Shown here: in pieces, positions 1-10,123 of the stretch
How positions within the stretch are numbered: position 1 is the stretch's first letter
Layout of the letters: each line of letters starts with the position of its first letter
Assembly (NCBI GenBank): GCA_963820965.1
Contig: CAWGCC010000021.1
Span: 1 to 64,000 of the forward strand
Source of the DNA: DATEDA01 sp963820965
Lineage (GTDB): Bacteria > Pseudomonadota > Gammaproteobacteria > Burkholderiales > SG8-39
DNA: 64,000 nucleotides
Direction of reading: 5' to 3'
The notes under the pieces: generated by a model
What the model was told of the DNA's origin: nothing
Database searches by the model: none
Seen by the model: only the letters and a program-made list of their open reading frames with translations
Position numbers and translations under genes: made by a program

Positions 1-949
1 GTACGCCACGATAAACGCTCTGTGATCGAGCGTATTGCCTATCTCATCTGGCCCGTAACCCTGCCCCAGGAGGTACGTCATCAGCCTGGATTTGGCCGCT
101 GGCGCCTTCTGTTGGTCGCCCCAGTCGGGACTGACCTTCGGCATGGTTTCGTTCAGGAGCTGTTGCTGCTCCTGGAACTGGGTCGCTCGCTTGGTCTGGA
201 AATCTTGAGCTTGCTGGACGAGCGCCTGCTGGAATTGCCCGGCGACCGCCTGCTTGGTGTTCTGTATCTGCTGATTGCGCTCACCAACCCGGACCCGCTC
301 GGCTGACCACAGTGCGGGGTCTTCACGCTTGAGTTGGTCCCAGTTGATCGATGACGCTTCCGCCATCAACTGCTGCTCGGATGCGAGAACCAATCTCGCT
401 GCCTTCTCGTATTCAAGATCGATAGATGCGTTACGCTCTGCAAGTTCCTGCTGTGCCTGGGTTGCCTGGGTTTAGCATCTCAAGACGTTCGTCAGCAGCG
501 GTCCTGACCTCGTAGCTGTCCTTGAGGTCTTTGAGGGATACACGACTGGCTTTGTCATGCACCTTCACGTCCACCTGGAGAGCGTCGAACCACTCAGGGT
601 CCGCTTCCAGATGGTCAATCAGCTCCCTTACGGTAGCTATAGGCTTCTCGTCGGCTTCCGCATCCGCGTCATCTGGCTTTGATGGCTCGGCGTCGTCACC
701 TTCGACTTGTACGTTCTCTTCACCGCCGCCCACGTCGTCGTCACCCTCGGCCGGCTCGCCTGGGATGGGCAGCTCGGGCTCGGGCTCAGTGTCGTCTTGA
801 GGTTTCTTGGGTGGTGTCGTGTCCACGTCGCCGTGGAAATCATCACCGAACTCTTCTTGCGCCAAAAGAGACAATGACATCGGCGCAGTCTTCGCGCTCT
901 CTTCGCCGGCACCCTGGGATGGGGTATCGCTACGAGCTGTTTTCGCCAC
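1..949 (-). CDS. phage scaffold-like capsid assembly protein (partial)
   Basis: The protein starts with GTG at 947-949 and runs off the left edge. The first half is very acidic (Asp/Glu/Pro-rich, residues about 30-100), followed by a predicted helical stretch. Near position 473 the frame shifts by one base. After the shift the reading continues to the edge as a Gln/Glu/Ala-rich coiled coil (for example LAERNASIDLEYEKAARLV). An acidic N-terminus with a long helical C-terminus, directly after the portal, is what podovirus scaffolding proteins look like; this is inference from composition and position. It overlaps the upstream small gene by about 20 bases. The capsid gene would be expected beyond the edge. 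Confidence 0.6.
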
Positions 950-1241
950 CGCTCTTAATCTCCTCTAACTGCAACAGCGCGCGTGCATTGTTGCCGTTTA
1001 CGAGTATCGCCTTAAAGTGCCCGCGCAGACTTGTGACTACCCGGTGCAGCATGTAGGCGTTGTCCCTCGCTTGCCGGTCCTCGGCAGAGGATTGCTTCCA
1101 GCCTTCTTCGATCACTCTATCGATCGCGTCAAGTGCTTCTATGAAAATCGGGTCTTCGACAATCGTCGCACGACGTGCGCGCTCCGCCTGCGCGCGTAAT
1201 TTCTGCGCGTCATGCGTCGTGCTTTTTATCTGTCGCGTCAT
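930..1241 (-). CDS. small phage protein between portal and scaffold
   Basis: An intact 103-residue, mostly helical and charged protein. Its ATG at 1239-1241 overlaps the stop of the preceding gene (TGATG), and its end overlaps the scaffold-like gene. The tight overlaps show one late phage transcription unit. I recognise no domain. Small unknown genes in this slot are common in podovirus morphogenesis clusters. Its function is unknown. Confidence 0.6.
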   Translation of the reverse strand: MTRQIKSTTHDAQKLRAQAERARRATIVEDPIFIEALDAIDRVIEEGWKQSSAEDRQARDNAYMLHRVVTSLRGHFKAILVNGNNARALLQLEEIKSGGENSS

Positions 1242-1720
1242 CGTACGTTTGGCCCCGCACGAAACTGATCGAGTAAGTTTGGTGACTGACGCATCCAGTC
1301 CCGTGGCGCCTGCTGATAAAACTGGTACGGGTTCTCTGCCGCCAGCAAGCCAAGGTAGCCAGCGTGCGGATGCAGCGGTGGCGATTGTGGCCCAGGCGAG
1401 AGGAACCCCTGCTCAAAATCGAGCTGTAGGTTCCTCGACCCGCCGACACGTTGGCCGCCGCGATCGCCGGTAATCTGTCGCATCGTGTAGCTGCCGAACA
1501 TTGGGGTACGTGGCAAGCACGCCCCGCACGGTACTCATGTCATTCGGCCCCGTGTCGGACCAACCGAACCGCTGCCGCACCAGTCTGCGCAGCATCTGGT
1601 CGCGTATCATGCTTTCGTAGCCGTACTGATTGGCAAGCAACCCCTGCTCTCCCTGCACCTCCGGCGTACCGCTGCGCTGCCCGGCTCAACGTACGTTGGC
1701 TTCTGCGATGCGACTGCCAT
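1238..1720 (-). CDS. hypothetical phage protein, frame broken twice
   Basis: The ATG at 1718-1720 overlaps the portal stop (TGATG). The reading begins MAVASQKPTYVEPG, then needs a one-base correction to continue as VQGEQGLLANQYGYESMIRD, and another near 1490 to continue as FGSYTMRQITGDRGGQRV. The last frame stops at 1238, overlapping the next ATG. About 160 residues, rich in Gln, Tyr and Pro. No family was recognised. The breaks fall in the same pattern as elsewhere in the window, so they are probably sequence errors. Confidence 0.5.
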
Positions 1721-2251
1721 CAGACACGGCTCCCAGGTACGTTGGCCGCATACTTCAGTTCGATGTCGGTGAGCTGGTTTCGAATCTTCTCCATCTCGAT
1801 GAAGTCGGTCTTTCTGCTGTCAGCGCCTCGTTCTCCTGCCGCAGCTTCTCGATCTCGCGCTGATGTGACGCCTGCAAGTCCTGCTGCTTCTGCTGCATGT
1901 CCATCATCTTCTGCTGCGCGTCGATCTGGTCCTTCTGCGCCTTGAGCTGCACCTTCTCCGTTCGACCTTGACCGCTTCCATCTGCACGGCGATGGCAGGG
2001 TCAGGCTTGTCCTCCTCCTTCCCAGTCACCTGCGGGCCAGGGTCCGTGAAGAACAGCGCGGGCTGCTTGAGGTTGGCGTTCTTCACGATCTGCGCCGCCG
2101 TCTGGTAGACGTTGTGCGGCGTCACTAGGGTACCCATGCCGCCCGCGGCGACGATGTCCTTCTGCTTGTCCCAGATCGCATTCAGGTGGATCAGGTTCTG
2201 TGTCTGCGTGCCGAGGCCAAGACCGACCGTCACCGTCATCGACGACGACAC
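1720..2251 (-). CDS. P22-type phage portal protein, C-terminal fragment
   Basis: The readable part begins at MTVTVGLGLGTQTQNLIHLN, followed by GGMGTLVTPHNVYQTAAQIV and LKQPALFFTDPGPQV. This succession is characteristic of the C-terminal region of P22-like portal proteins, the dodecameric DNA-entry ring. A Gln/Lys-rich helix follows, and after a one-base shift near 1830 the tail ends in MEKIRNQLTDIELKYAANV. The first several hundred residues are missing: just upstream the frame meets a stop and the sequence becomes a plus-strand bacterial barrel gene. The gene is therefore cut at the junction near 2240-2255. Confidence 0.72.
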
Positions 2252-2256
2252 CTACT
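2240..2256. other. phage/chromosome junction
   Basis: Left of this point the minus strand encodes a phage portal C-terminus. Right of it the plus strand encodes an outer-membrane barrel lacking its N-terminus. Both genes are cut in mid-domain within a few bases of each other. No integrase, att-like direct repeat or tRNA end is visible beside it. The position is where recognisable homology ends on each side and is good to about 15 bases. Confidence 0.6.
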
Positions 2257-3086
2257 CTTCCAGCAGTCCGGCGCAACCTACGCGTACACGCTCGGGGTGA
2301 GCGTGGATATTTCCAGCACGATTTCCCTGGGTGGCGCCGCATCGTTCCTGGACGGGAGCATCGACGTGCTGCGCCAGTACGACACCCATGCTCACGTTCC
2401 CCAGCCGTCGACTCAAACCTTCGTGCTCGATACCGCGGAGTACGACGTCACCGGTGTCGTCGGTAAAGTAGGCATCGAGGTCTACGCGCACCGTCACGTC
2501 CAGCTCGCGTTCGTGTTGACTTCCCGGCAGCCGCTCGACGTGAACGGAACGCGGGTGCGGGAAACCACCACCCAGGTCGTCAACGACGTCGGTTCGTTCA
2601 CGCGCGAGACGACGACGCCCTCGACCGAGTACGTGCTCCCCTATCGGATCGACACGGCGCTCGCCTTGCCGTGGGACGACGTCACCGTGGCGGCCCAGGG
2701 CGGGGTATGCGGACTTCGTCACGGGCGACGATCGACGGCTCCCGCGTCCGCACGCAGCGGGGCGACACCGTGTTGCGTTCCGTGGTCGACCTGCGTCGGG
2801 AGTCGAGTGGTCGTCCGCCGGTTCGAGGGTTGCGGGTACCGGCGGGCATCGCGCACGCGCGCGGCGCGCTTGCGTTTGCGCAGGCCGACCACGTCGACGA
2901 CGACCGCCTGGAGCGGATTGCTTCCGAGTCGGGACGTACGCGGGTGTCGTTTGGCGCGGGGTATCTCATCGGCAGCTTCATGTTCGACGCCGCGTACGAG
3001 AACGTCCAGGGGAGTGCGCGCCCGATTCCGTCGGCGACCGCATCGAAGCCGCCGGGTTGCTGCTGCAGGGATCCTACTGGTTCTAG
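2245..3086 (+). CDS. outer-membrane beta-barrel protein, 5'-truncated
   Basis: Alternating hydrophobic and polar strands such as GATYAYTLGVSVDISSTISL and an ending in LLLQGSYWF (terminal aromatic) indicate a FadL/OmpP1-like or similar outer-membrane barrel. The signal peptide and first strands are missing because the gene begins at the phage junction. At least three one-base shifts interrupt it (near 2705, 2755 and 3030). The stop is TAG at 3084-3086. It converges on the next gene with a 4-base gap. The substrate is unknown. Confidence 0.55.
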
Positions 3087-3090
3087 CCGG

Positions 3091-3610
3091 TCAGCGCTTG
3101 CGCGAGGTTCCGGCGAGAAGCGCGAGATAGGCGTCGTCCAGGCGCGACATGACGTCTTCGCGAAAGTCCGCCGCCGTCTTCGAGCGCGCGGTGGTAGACC
3201 TCTTCGAGGTAGCGGCACAACGACACCTGTCGGTCCTCGATCTGTTCGTCGACAAGTGCGATGCAGCTGCTCGCGCCGTGCGCAGAAGTCCGGGCTCGGT
3301 TTCTTCGCGCGCGCGACGTTGTGGAAGTAATCGTTCAGCACGCTGCACCCAGTACGTGTCGTGATCGCCGCCGTTGTCGAAGACGCATCCGGGACGGTCG
3401 AGGAAACAGTAGCCGTAGACAAAGTAGGTGCACTGCAGCATTCCCTGCAGGACAGAAGCGGCGGAAACAGTCCGGGCTCGTCTCGTCGAGCTTGCACGGC
3501 AGCTGGCAGTCGCGACACAGGCGGGTCGTGTCACCGCCGTAGACGTACGGCGCAGCGGGAATCTTGATCTTCGGGACGGCCCATGGCCGCGGGTCACTGC
3601 AGGCAAACAT
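3091..3610 (-). CDS. hypothetical Cys-rich protein
   Basis: The ATG at 3608-3610 opens MFACSDPRPWAVPKIKIPAA, followed by paired cysteines in GGDTTRLCRDCQLPCKLDE. After a shift the reading is GMLQCTYFVYGYCFLDRPGC, and it ends in SRLDDAYLALLAGTSRKR. About 170 residues, broken by two or three indels. Several CxxC-like pairs suggest metal binding or disulfides. No family was recognised. It lies just downstream of rnc on the same strand. Confidence 0.45.
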
Positions 3611-3664
3611 GCCCGGACTGCATGCGTCCGGGCTTCGCTCGCGGGCCCTGAACGCGCGGCGCGA

Positions 3665-4449
3665 TCAGCCATCGAGGCAGGCGTTGGTGAGACGGCGGTA
3701 TGCTTCGCGCGCGGCTTCCTGCTCGGCGTGCTTCTTCGTCTTGCCGTTGCCCTGGCCCGAGGATGTTGCCCTTCACCACCACTTCGACCGAGAACTGCTT
3801 GTCGTGATCGGGCCCCGTGGTCGAGTGCACGCGGTAGCGCGGCGGCACCTTGTGCAGGGCCTGAATGTACTCCTGCGAGCAGGCTCTTGTAGTTGATGGC
3901 GTCGGCCTGGTAGACGACGTCACCGAGATTCGTCGGGCAGCACCTTCAGGATGACGTGGCTCGCCGCCTCGAAGCCGCCGTCGATGAACACCGCGCCGAA
4001 CACGGCCTCGAGCGTGTCCGACGAGCACACTGTGCATCGTGCTGCACGCCCGCCTTCTGCGCGTTGTCGCTCACCAGCACGAACGAGCCCAGGTCGATCT
4101 TCTTGGCCAGATGCGCGAGCACCTGCTTGCTCACCACCACCGACTTCATCTTGGTGAGTTCGCCCTCGGTCTGTCCGGGTAGTGCGTGATAGAGGTAGTC
4201 GTTCACCACCAGCGACAGCACCGAGTCGCCCAGAAACTCCATGCGCTCGTTCGACGTGCAGCGCCGTGTTGGCTTCGGTGCCCGGCGTAGTACGACCGGT
4301 GCATCGAGCGATGCAATCAGGAGCGAGCGGTCGCGGAATCGATAGTCGAGGATGCGCTCGAGCACGGCGAGGCGCTCGACGCCGCCGGGAATCGGCGCGG
4401 GACGGGTGGTCTGGAGACGGGCGCGCAGTCTTCGAAGCAGGCCCAGCAT
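3665..4449 (-). CDS. rnc: ribonuclease III
   Basis: Cleaves double-stranded RNA in rRNA and mRNA processing. The RNase III signature ERMEFLGDSVLSLVVNDYLY is clear at about residues 70-90, and the dsRNA-binding domain follows (YRVHSTTGPDHDKQFSVEVV, then a lysine-rich stretch). The ending ACLDG is followed by TGA at 3665-3667. About 260 residues, normal for the family. Two indels (near 4030 and 3950) split it. It sits at the end of the fab cluster after fabF, a placement frequent in bacteria. Confidence 0.9.
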
Positions 4450-4459
4450 GCGCGCGCGC

Positions 4460-5729
4460 CTACGTCCCGGAGTAACGCCGCACGATCATGGTGGCGTTGT
4501 GCCCGCCGAAGCCGAACGTGTTCGACAGCGCCACGTCGATGCGCTGCCGGCGCGCGCACGTTGGGCACGTAGTCGAGGTCGCACTGCGGGATCCGGGTGT
4601 TCCTGGTTGATGGTCGGCGGAATGATGTCGTCGCTGGATCGCCAGCACGCAGAAGATCGCTCGACCGCCGCGGCCGCGCCGAGCAGGTGGCCGACCATCG
4701 ACTTGGTCGAGCTCACCAGCGAGTTTGTACGCGTGGTCGCCGAACACCTGCTTGATGGCCGCGGTTTCGCTGGCGTCGTTGAGCTCGGTGCTGGTGCCGT
4801 GCGCGTTGATGTAGTCGACCGCGGTCGGGCTCGATGCCGGCGTCGTCGAGCGCCATCTGCATCGCGCGCACCGCGCCCTCGCCGTCGGGCGCCGGCGACG
4901 GTCATGTGGTAGGCGTCGCCGGTCACGCCGACGCCGATGATCTCGGCGAGGATGTGGCACCGCGCGCCTTGCGCGTGCTCGAGCTCCTCCACGCAGCAGC
5001 GATGCCCGGCTCCTTCGCCGATCACGAAGCCGTCGCGGTCCGCGTCGAACGGGCGCGAGGCGCGCTCGGGCGCGTCGTTGCGCCGCGAGAGCGCCTTCAG
5101 GTGCAGAAGCCCGGCCAGCGACATGGGCGTGATCGCCGCTTCCGTGCCGCCGGTGACCACCGCGTCGGCGTAGCCGAGCCGGATCAGCATGAACGCGTCC
5201 GCCGATCGCATTGCCGCCCGAGGCGCACGCCGACACGGTGGCGTAGTTGGGACCCTTCAACCCGAACGCGATCGACACATAGCCCGACGGCATGTCGGCG
5301 ATCATCATGCGGAATGAAGAACGGGCTGACCTTGTCGGGGCCGCGCTCGAGCAGGATGGTGTGCTGCTCTCTCGAAGGTCGCGATGCCGCCGATGCCCGA
5401 GCCGATCACCACGCCGATGCGGTTGCGATCGAGCGCGTCGAGATCGATCCCGGCCATCGCCTGGCGCGCGCCGCACATCGCGAGGTGCACGGTGCGATCG
5501 GTGCGCTTGCTGTCCTTGCAGTCCATGAACTCCGAGGGCTCGAAGTTACGCACCTCCGCGCCGAAGCGCGTCGGATACGCGGAGACGTCGAAGCGGTGAT
5601 GGTCGCCGCCGCCGCTCTTGCCGGCGACGATGCGCGTTCCACGTGTCGGCGGTGCTGTTGCCGCAGCGCCGTCACCAGGCCCGACGCCCGGTGACGACGA
5701 CTCGTCTGCGACTGTTCGTCGGATGCCAT
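4460..5729 (-). CDS. fabF: 3-oxoacyl-ACP synthase II
   Basis: Condenses malonyl-ACP with acyl-ACP during fatty acid elongation. The nucleophilic Cys lies in VSACASGG (about residue 167), the first catalytic His in NAHGTSTELND and the second in VGHLLGAA. The ending NTFGFGGHNATMIVRRY is diagnostic. The ATG at 5727-5729 begins MASDEQS. About 420 residues as expected, with at least five one-base shifts. It follows acpP in the usual order acpP-fabF-rnc. Confidence 0.93.
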
Positions 5730-5787
5730 AGATGCTGCCGCTCGCCGCGTACCCGCGGGCCGCGACGCGCGCATGACGCGCGGCCGT

Positions 5788-6025
5788 CTAACCTGCCTTC
5801 GACGTTGATGTAGTCGATCGCGTTCTGCACGGTCTTGATCTTCTCGGCTTCCTCGTCGGGAATGTCGAGACCGAACTCGTCTTCGAGCGCCATGACCAGC
5901 TCGACCGTGTCGAGCGAGTCCGCCTTCAGATCCTCGGCGAACCGGGCGTCGTTGGTGATCTGATCCGCGTTCACGGACAGCTTCTCTTCGATGATCTTCT
6001 TGACCTTGTCTTCGATATCCGACAT
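5788..6025 (-). CDS. acpP: acyl carrier protein
   Basis: Carries growing acyl chains on 4'-phosphopantetheine. The sequence MSDIEDKVKKIIEEKLSV is followed by the phosphopantetheine site DLKADSLDTVELVMALEDE (Ser near residue 38) and the acidic helix FGLDIPDEEAEKI. The ATG at 6023-6025 is preferred over upstream codons because AGGAGGTGA lies 6 to 8 bases before it. The normal length of about 78 residues ends at TAG 5788-5790, which requires one base correction; uncorrected, the frame reads on toward fabF. Confidence 0.93.
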
Positions 6026-6058
6026 GCGAGCGTTCACCTCCTGTTCGACGCGCACGCG

Positions 6059-6821
6059 TCAGCGCGCCATCACCATACCGCCGTCACAGTTGATCACCTG
6101 ACCGGTGACGTAGCCGGCGCAGGTCCGACACCAGGAACATCACCACGTCGGCCACGTCTCCGGTCTCGCCGAAACGGCCGAGCGGAATCATCTGCCTCAT
6201 CTGCGCTCTGCACATCCTCCGGCAGCGCGTCGGTCATCGCGGTCCGAATGAATCCGGGCGCCACCGCGTTCACGCGCACACCGCGCGGCGCGAACTCCTG
6301 GGCCAGCGACTTGGTGAGCCCGATCAGGCCCGCCTTGCTCGCCGCGTAGTTGGCCTGGCCGGCGTTGCCCATCTGCCCGACCACCGACGCGATGTTCACG
6401 ATGCTGCCCGCGCGCTGCTTCAGCATCGACCGGCGCGAACGCCTTGCGTCACATTGAACGCGCCCGTCAGGTTGACGTGCGAGCACCGCCTCCCAGTCGT
6501 CCGCGCGTCATGCGCACGAACAGCCGGTCGCGCGTGATGCCGGCGTTGTTCACCAGCACGTCGACACGGCCGAAGTCGGCTCGAGCACGCGTCGCCCGAG
6601 CGCACTGCCGCGTCCTCGAAGCGACGATACGTCGCAGCGATACCCGCGCGCACGTCGCGCCGTGCCGCGCAACTCCGCGGCCGCCTGCGCCACCGGCGTC
6701 CTCGACAACGTCGACGCACCGCGATCGCCGCGCCCGCGCGCGGCGAGACGTTCGCGCGATCTCACGTCCGATGCCGCGCGCGGCGCCGGTGACGACCGCC
6801 GACTTGTCCCGTCAGTTCCAT
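6059..6821 (-). CDS. fabG: 3-oxoacyl-ACP reductase
   Basis: NADPH-dependent reduction of 3-oxoacyl-ACP. This is a short-chain dehydrogenase: the Ser region GSIVNIASVVGQMGNAGQ, the YxxxK active site NYAASKAGLIGLTKSLAQE and VRVNAVAPGFIRTAMTDALP are all visible. The C-terminus AGYVTGQVINCDGGMVMAR is typical. The ATG at 6819-6821 opens MELTGQ before the Rossmann motif. The N-terminal third is badly shifted. It lies between fabD and acpP. Confidence 0.93.
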
Positions 6822-6903
6822 GCGTGTGTCGACGTCCCCGCCGGCGGCGGAGGCGACGCTACTTCCTTATAGCAAAGCCCGCAAATGCGGCCGAAAGAAA
6901 AAG

Positions 6904-7832
6904 TTACGGCGCCGCGGGCAGCGTCTCGCACGCGGACAGCGACATCACGTCCACGCCGTCGACGATGCGCTTCATCAAGCCGGCCAGCACGTTGCCCGGG
7001 CCGACTTCGTAAACCATCGGGCCGGATTGCGCGTCGGCGAACGCGACGCATGCTCCGCGTCCACAGCACCGGCGACGAGAGCTGTCGCGAGAGCAGATCC
7101 ACCACCGCGGATGCATCGGCGCACCACGTCGCCGGTGACATTGGCCACCCATCGACGCGCAGCGCGCCCGTCTCGAAACCGCACAGGAATGCCCGGAATT
7201 CGTCGACCGCCGGCTCCATCAGCGGCGAATGAAACGCGCCGCTCACCGGCAGCAGGAGCGCGCGCTTGGCGCCGCGCGCCTTGCACAGCTCGCACGCCTG
7301 CTTCGACCGCCGTCGACGTCGCCGGAGATCGCGAGCTGCGACGGCGAGTTGTAGTTGGCCACCACCACCGTGCCGCCCGCTTCGCGCAGGCACCCTTCCA
7401 CCGTCCGCCTCGTCGAGCCCGATGATCGCCGCCATGGTGCCCGGCCGCTCCACGCCCGCGTCGTACATGAGCTCGCCGCGGCGGCGCACGATGCTGCAGC
7501 GCGTCCATCGGGCTGAAGCACGCCGGCCGCCACCAGCGCGGAGAACTCGCCCAGGCTGTGTCCCGCGACGACGCCGGGCTCGATGCCGCGCTCGCGCAGC
7601 ACCGCCAGCACCACCAGGCTGTGCAGCAGGATCGCGGGCTGCGCGTTGCGCGTGCGCGTGAGCTCCTCCAGGTCGCCCGAGAACGAGAGCGCGGCGATGT
7701 CGAAACCGAGCGCGGCGTTCGCGTCGCGATAGAGCTCGCGCGCCTCCGGGAAAGGCGTCGTAGTAGTCCTTCCCCATGCCCGACGAACTGCGAGCCCTGT
7801 CCCGGGAAACAGCATGCCGACCGGCGCGACAT
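6904..7832 (-). CDS. fabD: malonyl-CoA:ACP transacylase
   Basis: Loads malonyl groups onto ACP. The N-terminus MSRRSACCFPGQGSQFVG contains the family GQGSQ motif, and the nucleophile elbow GHSLGEFSALVAAGVL follows. The C-terminus reads VYEVGPGNVLAGLMKRIVDG. The ATG at 7830-7832 gives the GQGSQ motif without any correction, so I prefer it to the longer frame that runs on from fabH. It starts about 15 bases after the probable fabH stop. About 310 residues; several shifts in the middle. Confidence 0.92.
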
Positions 7833-7846
7833 GCAGTGCGCCTTCG

Positions 7847-8865
7847 CTACGGAACGGGTGCGCGTGACGGAAGAGAACCGAGCCCCAGGTGAAGCCGCCG
7901 CCGAAACCGGTGAACAGCACGAGATCGCCCGTCTTGACCCTGCCCGCTGCGCACCAGCTCGTCGTACGCGATCGGAATCGTCGCCGACGACGTGTTGCCG
8001 TAGCGGTCGAGATTCACGATCATGCGCTCCTTCGGCAACCTCGAGACGTTCGCCCACCGCGTCGATGATGCGGATGTTGGCCTGGTGCGGAATCGACGAC
8101 TTGACGTCGTCGACCGCGAGTAGCCCGCCTCGTCGAGCACGATGCGCGCGGCATCGGCCATCGCGCGCACCGCGAACTTGAACACGCCGTCGCCCTTCAT
8201 CTTGATGTAGTGCAGCCGGTCCGGCGCGGTCGCGTGCGTCGTACGGCTGGCGCGATCCGCCCGCCGGAATGCACAGCAGATCGGCGAGCGAGCCGTCGCT
8301 CTTCATGTGCGTGGCGAGGATGCCCTCGCCCGGGCTCGCACGCTTCCATCACCGCGGCGCCCGCGCCGTCGCCGAAGAGCACGCAGGTGCTGCGATCCTG
8401 CCAGTCGACGAACTTGCGTCAGCACTTCGGCGCCGATCACCAGCACGCGGTTCATCGCTCCGGACGCGATCATGCCGTGCGCGAGATTGACGCCGTAGAT
8501 GAAGCCGCTGCACGCCGCGCTCACGTCGAGCGCCGCCGCGTTGGTCGCGCCGATGCGGTCCTGCACCAGCGTCGCGGTGGCCGGAAACGGCATGTCGCCG
8601 CTGACGGTGCCGATGAACGATCCCGTCGAGGTCGGCCGCCGTCGACGCCGGCCATGTCCAGCGCGCGCTTCGCGGCGATCAGCGCCAGATCCGAGCACGC
8701 CTGGTCCGGCGCGACGATGCGTCGCTCCTTGATGCCGGTGCGCGTGGTGATCCACTCGTCCGACGTCTCGACCATCTTCTCCAGGTCGAAGTTGGTGAGG
8801 ACGCGCTCGGGGACGTAGTGCCCCGTGCCGATGATGCGGGAGGATCTAACGGACTTCGACGGCAT
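7847..8865 (-). CDS. fabH: 3-oxoacyl-ACP synthase III
   Basis: Starts fatty acid synthesis by condensing acetyl-CoA with malonyl-ACP. It begins MPSKSVRSSRIIGTGHYVPE. The catalytic Cys is in DVSAACSGFIYGVNLAHGM (about residue 117), the His in IPHQANIRIIDAVGERL and the Asn in DRYGNTSSATIP. The end reads GGGFTWGS with a stop at 7847 after one correction. The ATG at 8863-8865 overlaps the end of plsX by about 20 bases, suggesting translational coupling. Confidence 0.93.
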
Positions 8866-9873
8866 GGGGCGCTCCCGTGGCTGAACTGCTCCTCGATATG
8901 ACGATTGACGTTGGCGTTGACGGACTTGCGCCGCGACCAGGATGGCGTTGCGGATCGCGCGCCGCGAGCTCTTGCCGTGCGAGATGATCACGACGCCTTT
9001 CACGCCGAGCAGCGGCGCGCCGCCGTACTCGGCGTAGTCGAGCTGCGAGCGCATCGAATGCGAACGCGCGCTTCATGAGCAGCGCGCCCGCCTTCGCCAG
9101 CACGCCGCGACGGATCTCGTCGCGCACCAGGTGCGCGAGGAACGAATAGATGCTCTCGGAAAACTTGAGAATCACGTTGCCCACGAAGCCGTCGCACACC
9201 ACCACGTCGGCCGCGCCGTCGAACACGTCGCGGCCCTCGACGTTGCCGACGAAGTGCAGGCGCGGGTCCGCCTCCAGCAGCGCGTACGACTCGCGCACCA
9301 GGTCGTTGCCCTTGCTCTTCTCTTCGCCGATGTTGAGCAGTCCGACGCGCGGACGTCTCGATCACCGAGGTGGTACTCGCGCGAACACCGAGCCCATGAT
9401 GGCGAACTGGACCAGATTCTTGGGCGTGCACTCGTGGTTGGCGCCGACGTCCAGCACCACGGCGCCGCGTCTGCTTGTTGGGCCACAGGGTCGAGATCGC
9501 CGGGCGCGAGACGCCGTGGAGCCGGCCGATGGTGAGCAGCGAGCCCGCCACCACGGCGCCGGTGTTGCCCGCGCTGACCATCGCGTCGGCGCGTCCCTCG
9601 CGGATCAGGCGCAGCGCCACGGCGATGGACGAATCCTTCTTGCTGCGGATCGCCTGCGCGGGCGCTTCGTTCATGTCGATGTTCTCGGACGCGTGGACGA
9701 TCTCGACCCAGCGCCGGATCGACGTCGCCGAGCAGCGGGCGAATTTCTTCCTCGCGGCCCGACCAGGATCAGCTCGAACTCGCCCGGGCTCGTGCCCGGG
9801 CCGCGTCGATCGCGCCGGGAACGACGACCTCCGGGCCCGTGTCGCCTCCCATCGCGTCAACGGCGATCCGCAC
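8846..9873 (-). CDS. plsX: phosphate acyltransferase
   Basis: Makes acyl-phosphate from acyl-ACP for phospholipid synthesis. The N-terminus RIAVDAMGGDTGPEVVVPGA is diagnostic, followed by EAPAQAIRSKKDSSIAVALR, VSAGNTGAVVAGSLLTIGRL and EYGGAPLLGVKGVVIISHGK. The start is probably GTG at 9871-9873, behind AGAGG; a second in-frame GTG lies 6 bases upstream. The end is shifted, with the stop near 8846. It follows rpmF by about 10 bases, the common rpmF-plsX-fabH order. Confidence 0.92.
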
Positions 9874-9882
9874 GCACACCTC

Positions 9883-10069
9883 TTACAGTTCTTCTTCGAT
9901 GCGTACGACTTCGCGGCCGGCGTAGAACCCGCAGTTCGGACACACGCTGTGCGGCGTCTTGGGCTGGCCGCAGTGCGAGCACTTGGTGAGCCCGGGCGCC
10001 TCCAGCTTCCAGTTGGTCCGGCGCTTGCGCTTGCGCGTCTTCGAATGTTTTCGTTTTGGGCAGACCCAT
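9883..10069 (-). CDS. rpmF: 50S ribosomal protein L32
   Basis: A structural ribosomal protein. It reads MGLPK, then after removing one base from an A-run, RKHSKTRKRKRRTNWKLE, followed by the zinc-ribbon cysteines CSHCGQPKTPHSVCPNCGFY. It ends VVRIEEEL, stop at 9883-9885. About 61 residues, normal for L32 with the CxxC pairs. It lies between the DUF177 gene and plsX, an order widely conserved. Confidence 0.93.
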
Positions 10070-10123
10070 GACGTCTTCTCCTGATAACAGTCTGCGCGAA
10101 GCGTCCCCGCGCGAGTGTATCCG

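Noticed and set aside
2186..2256. Start of the barrel gene at the upstream plus-strand codons
   Set aside because: The translated residues there are the antisense of the phage portal gene and do not form a signal peptide.
7243..7920. An apparent FabH-FabD fusion in one frame
   Set aside because: The fabH frame reaches a stop at 7847 after one base correction and fabD has its own ATG at 7830 with an intact GQGSQ motif, so the fusion is produced by an indel.
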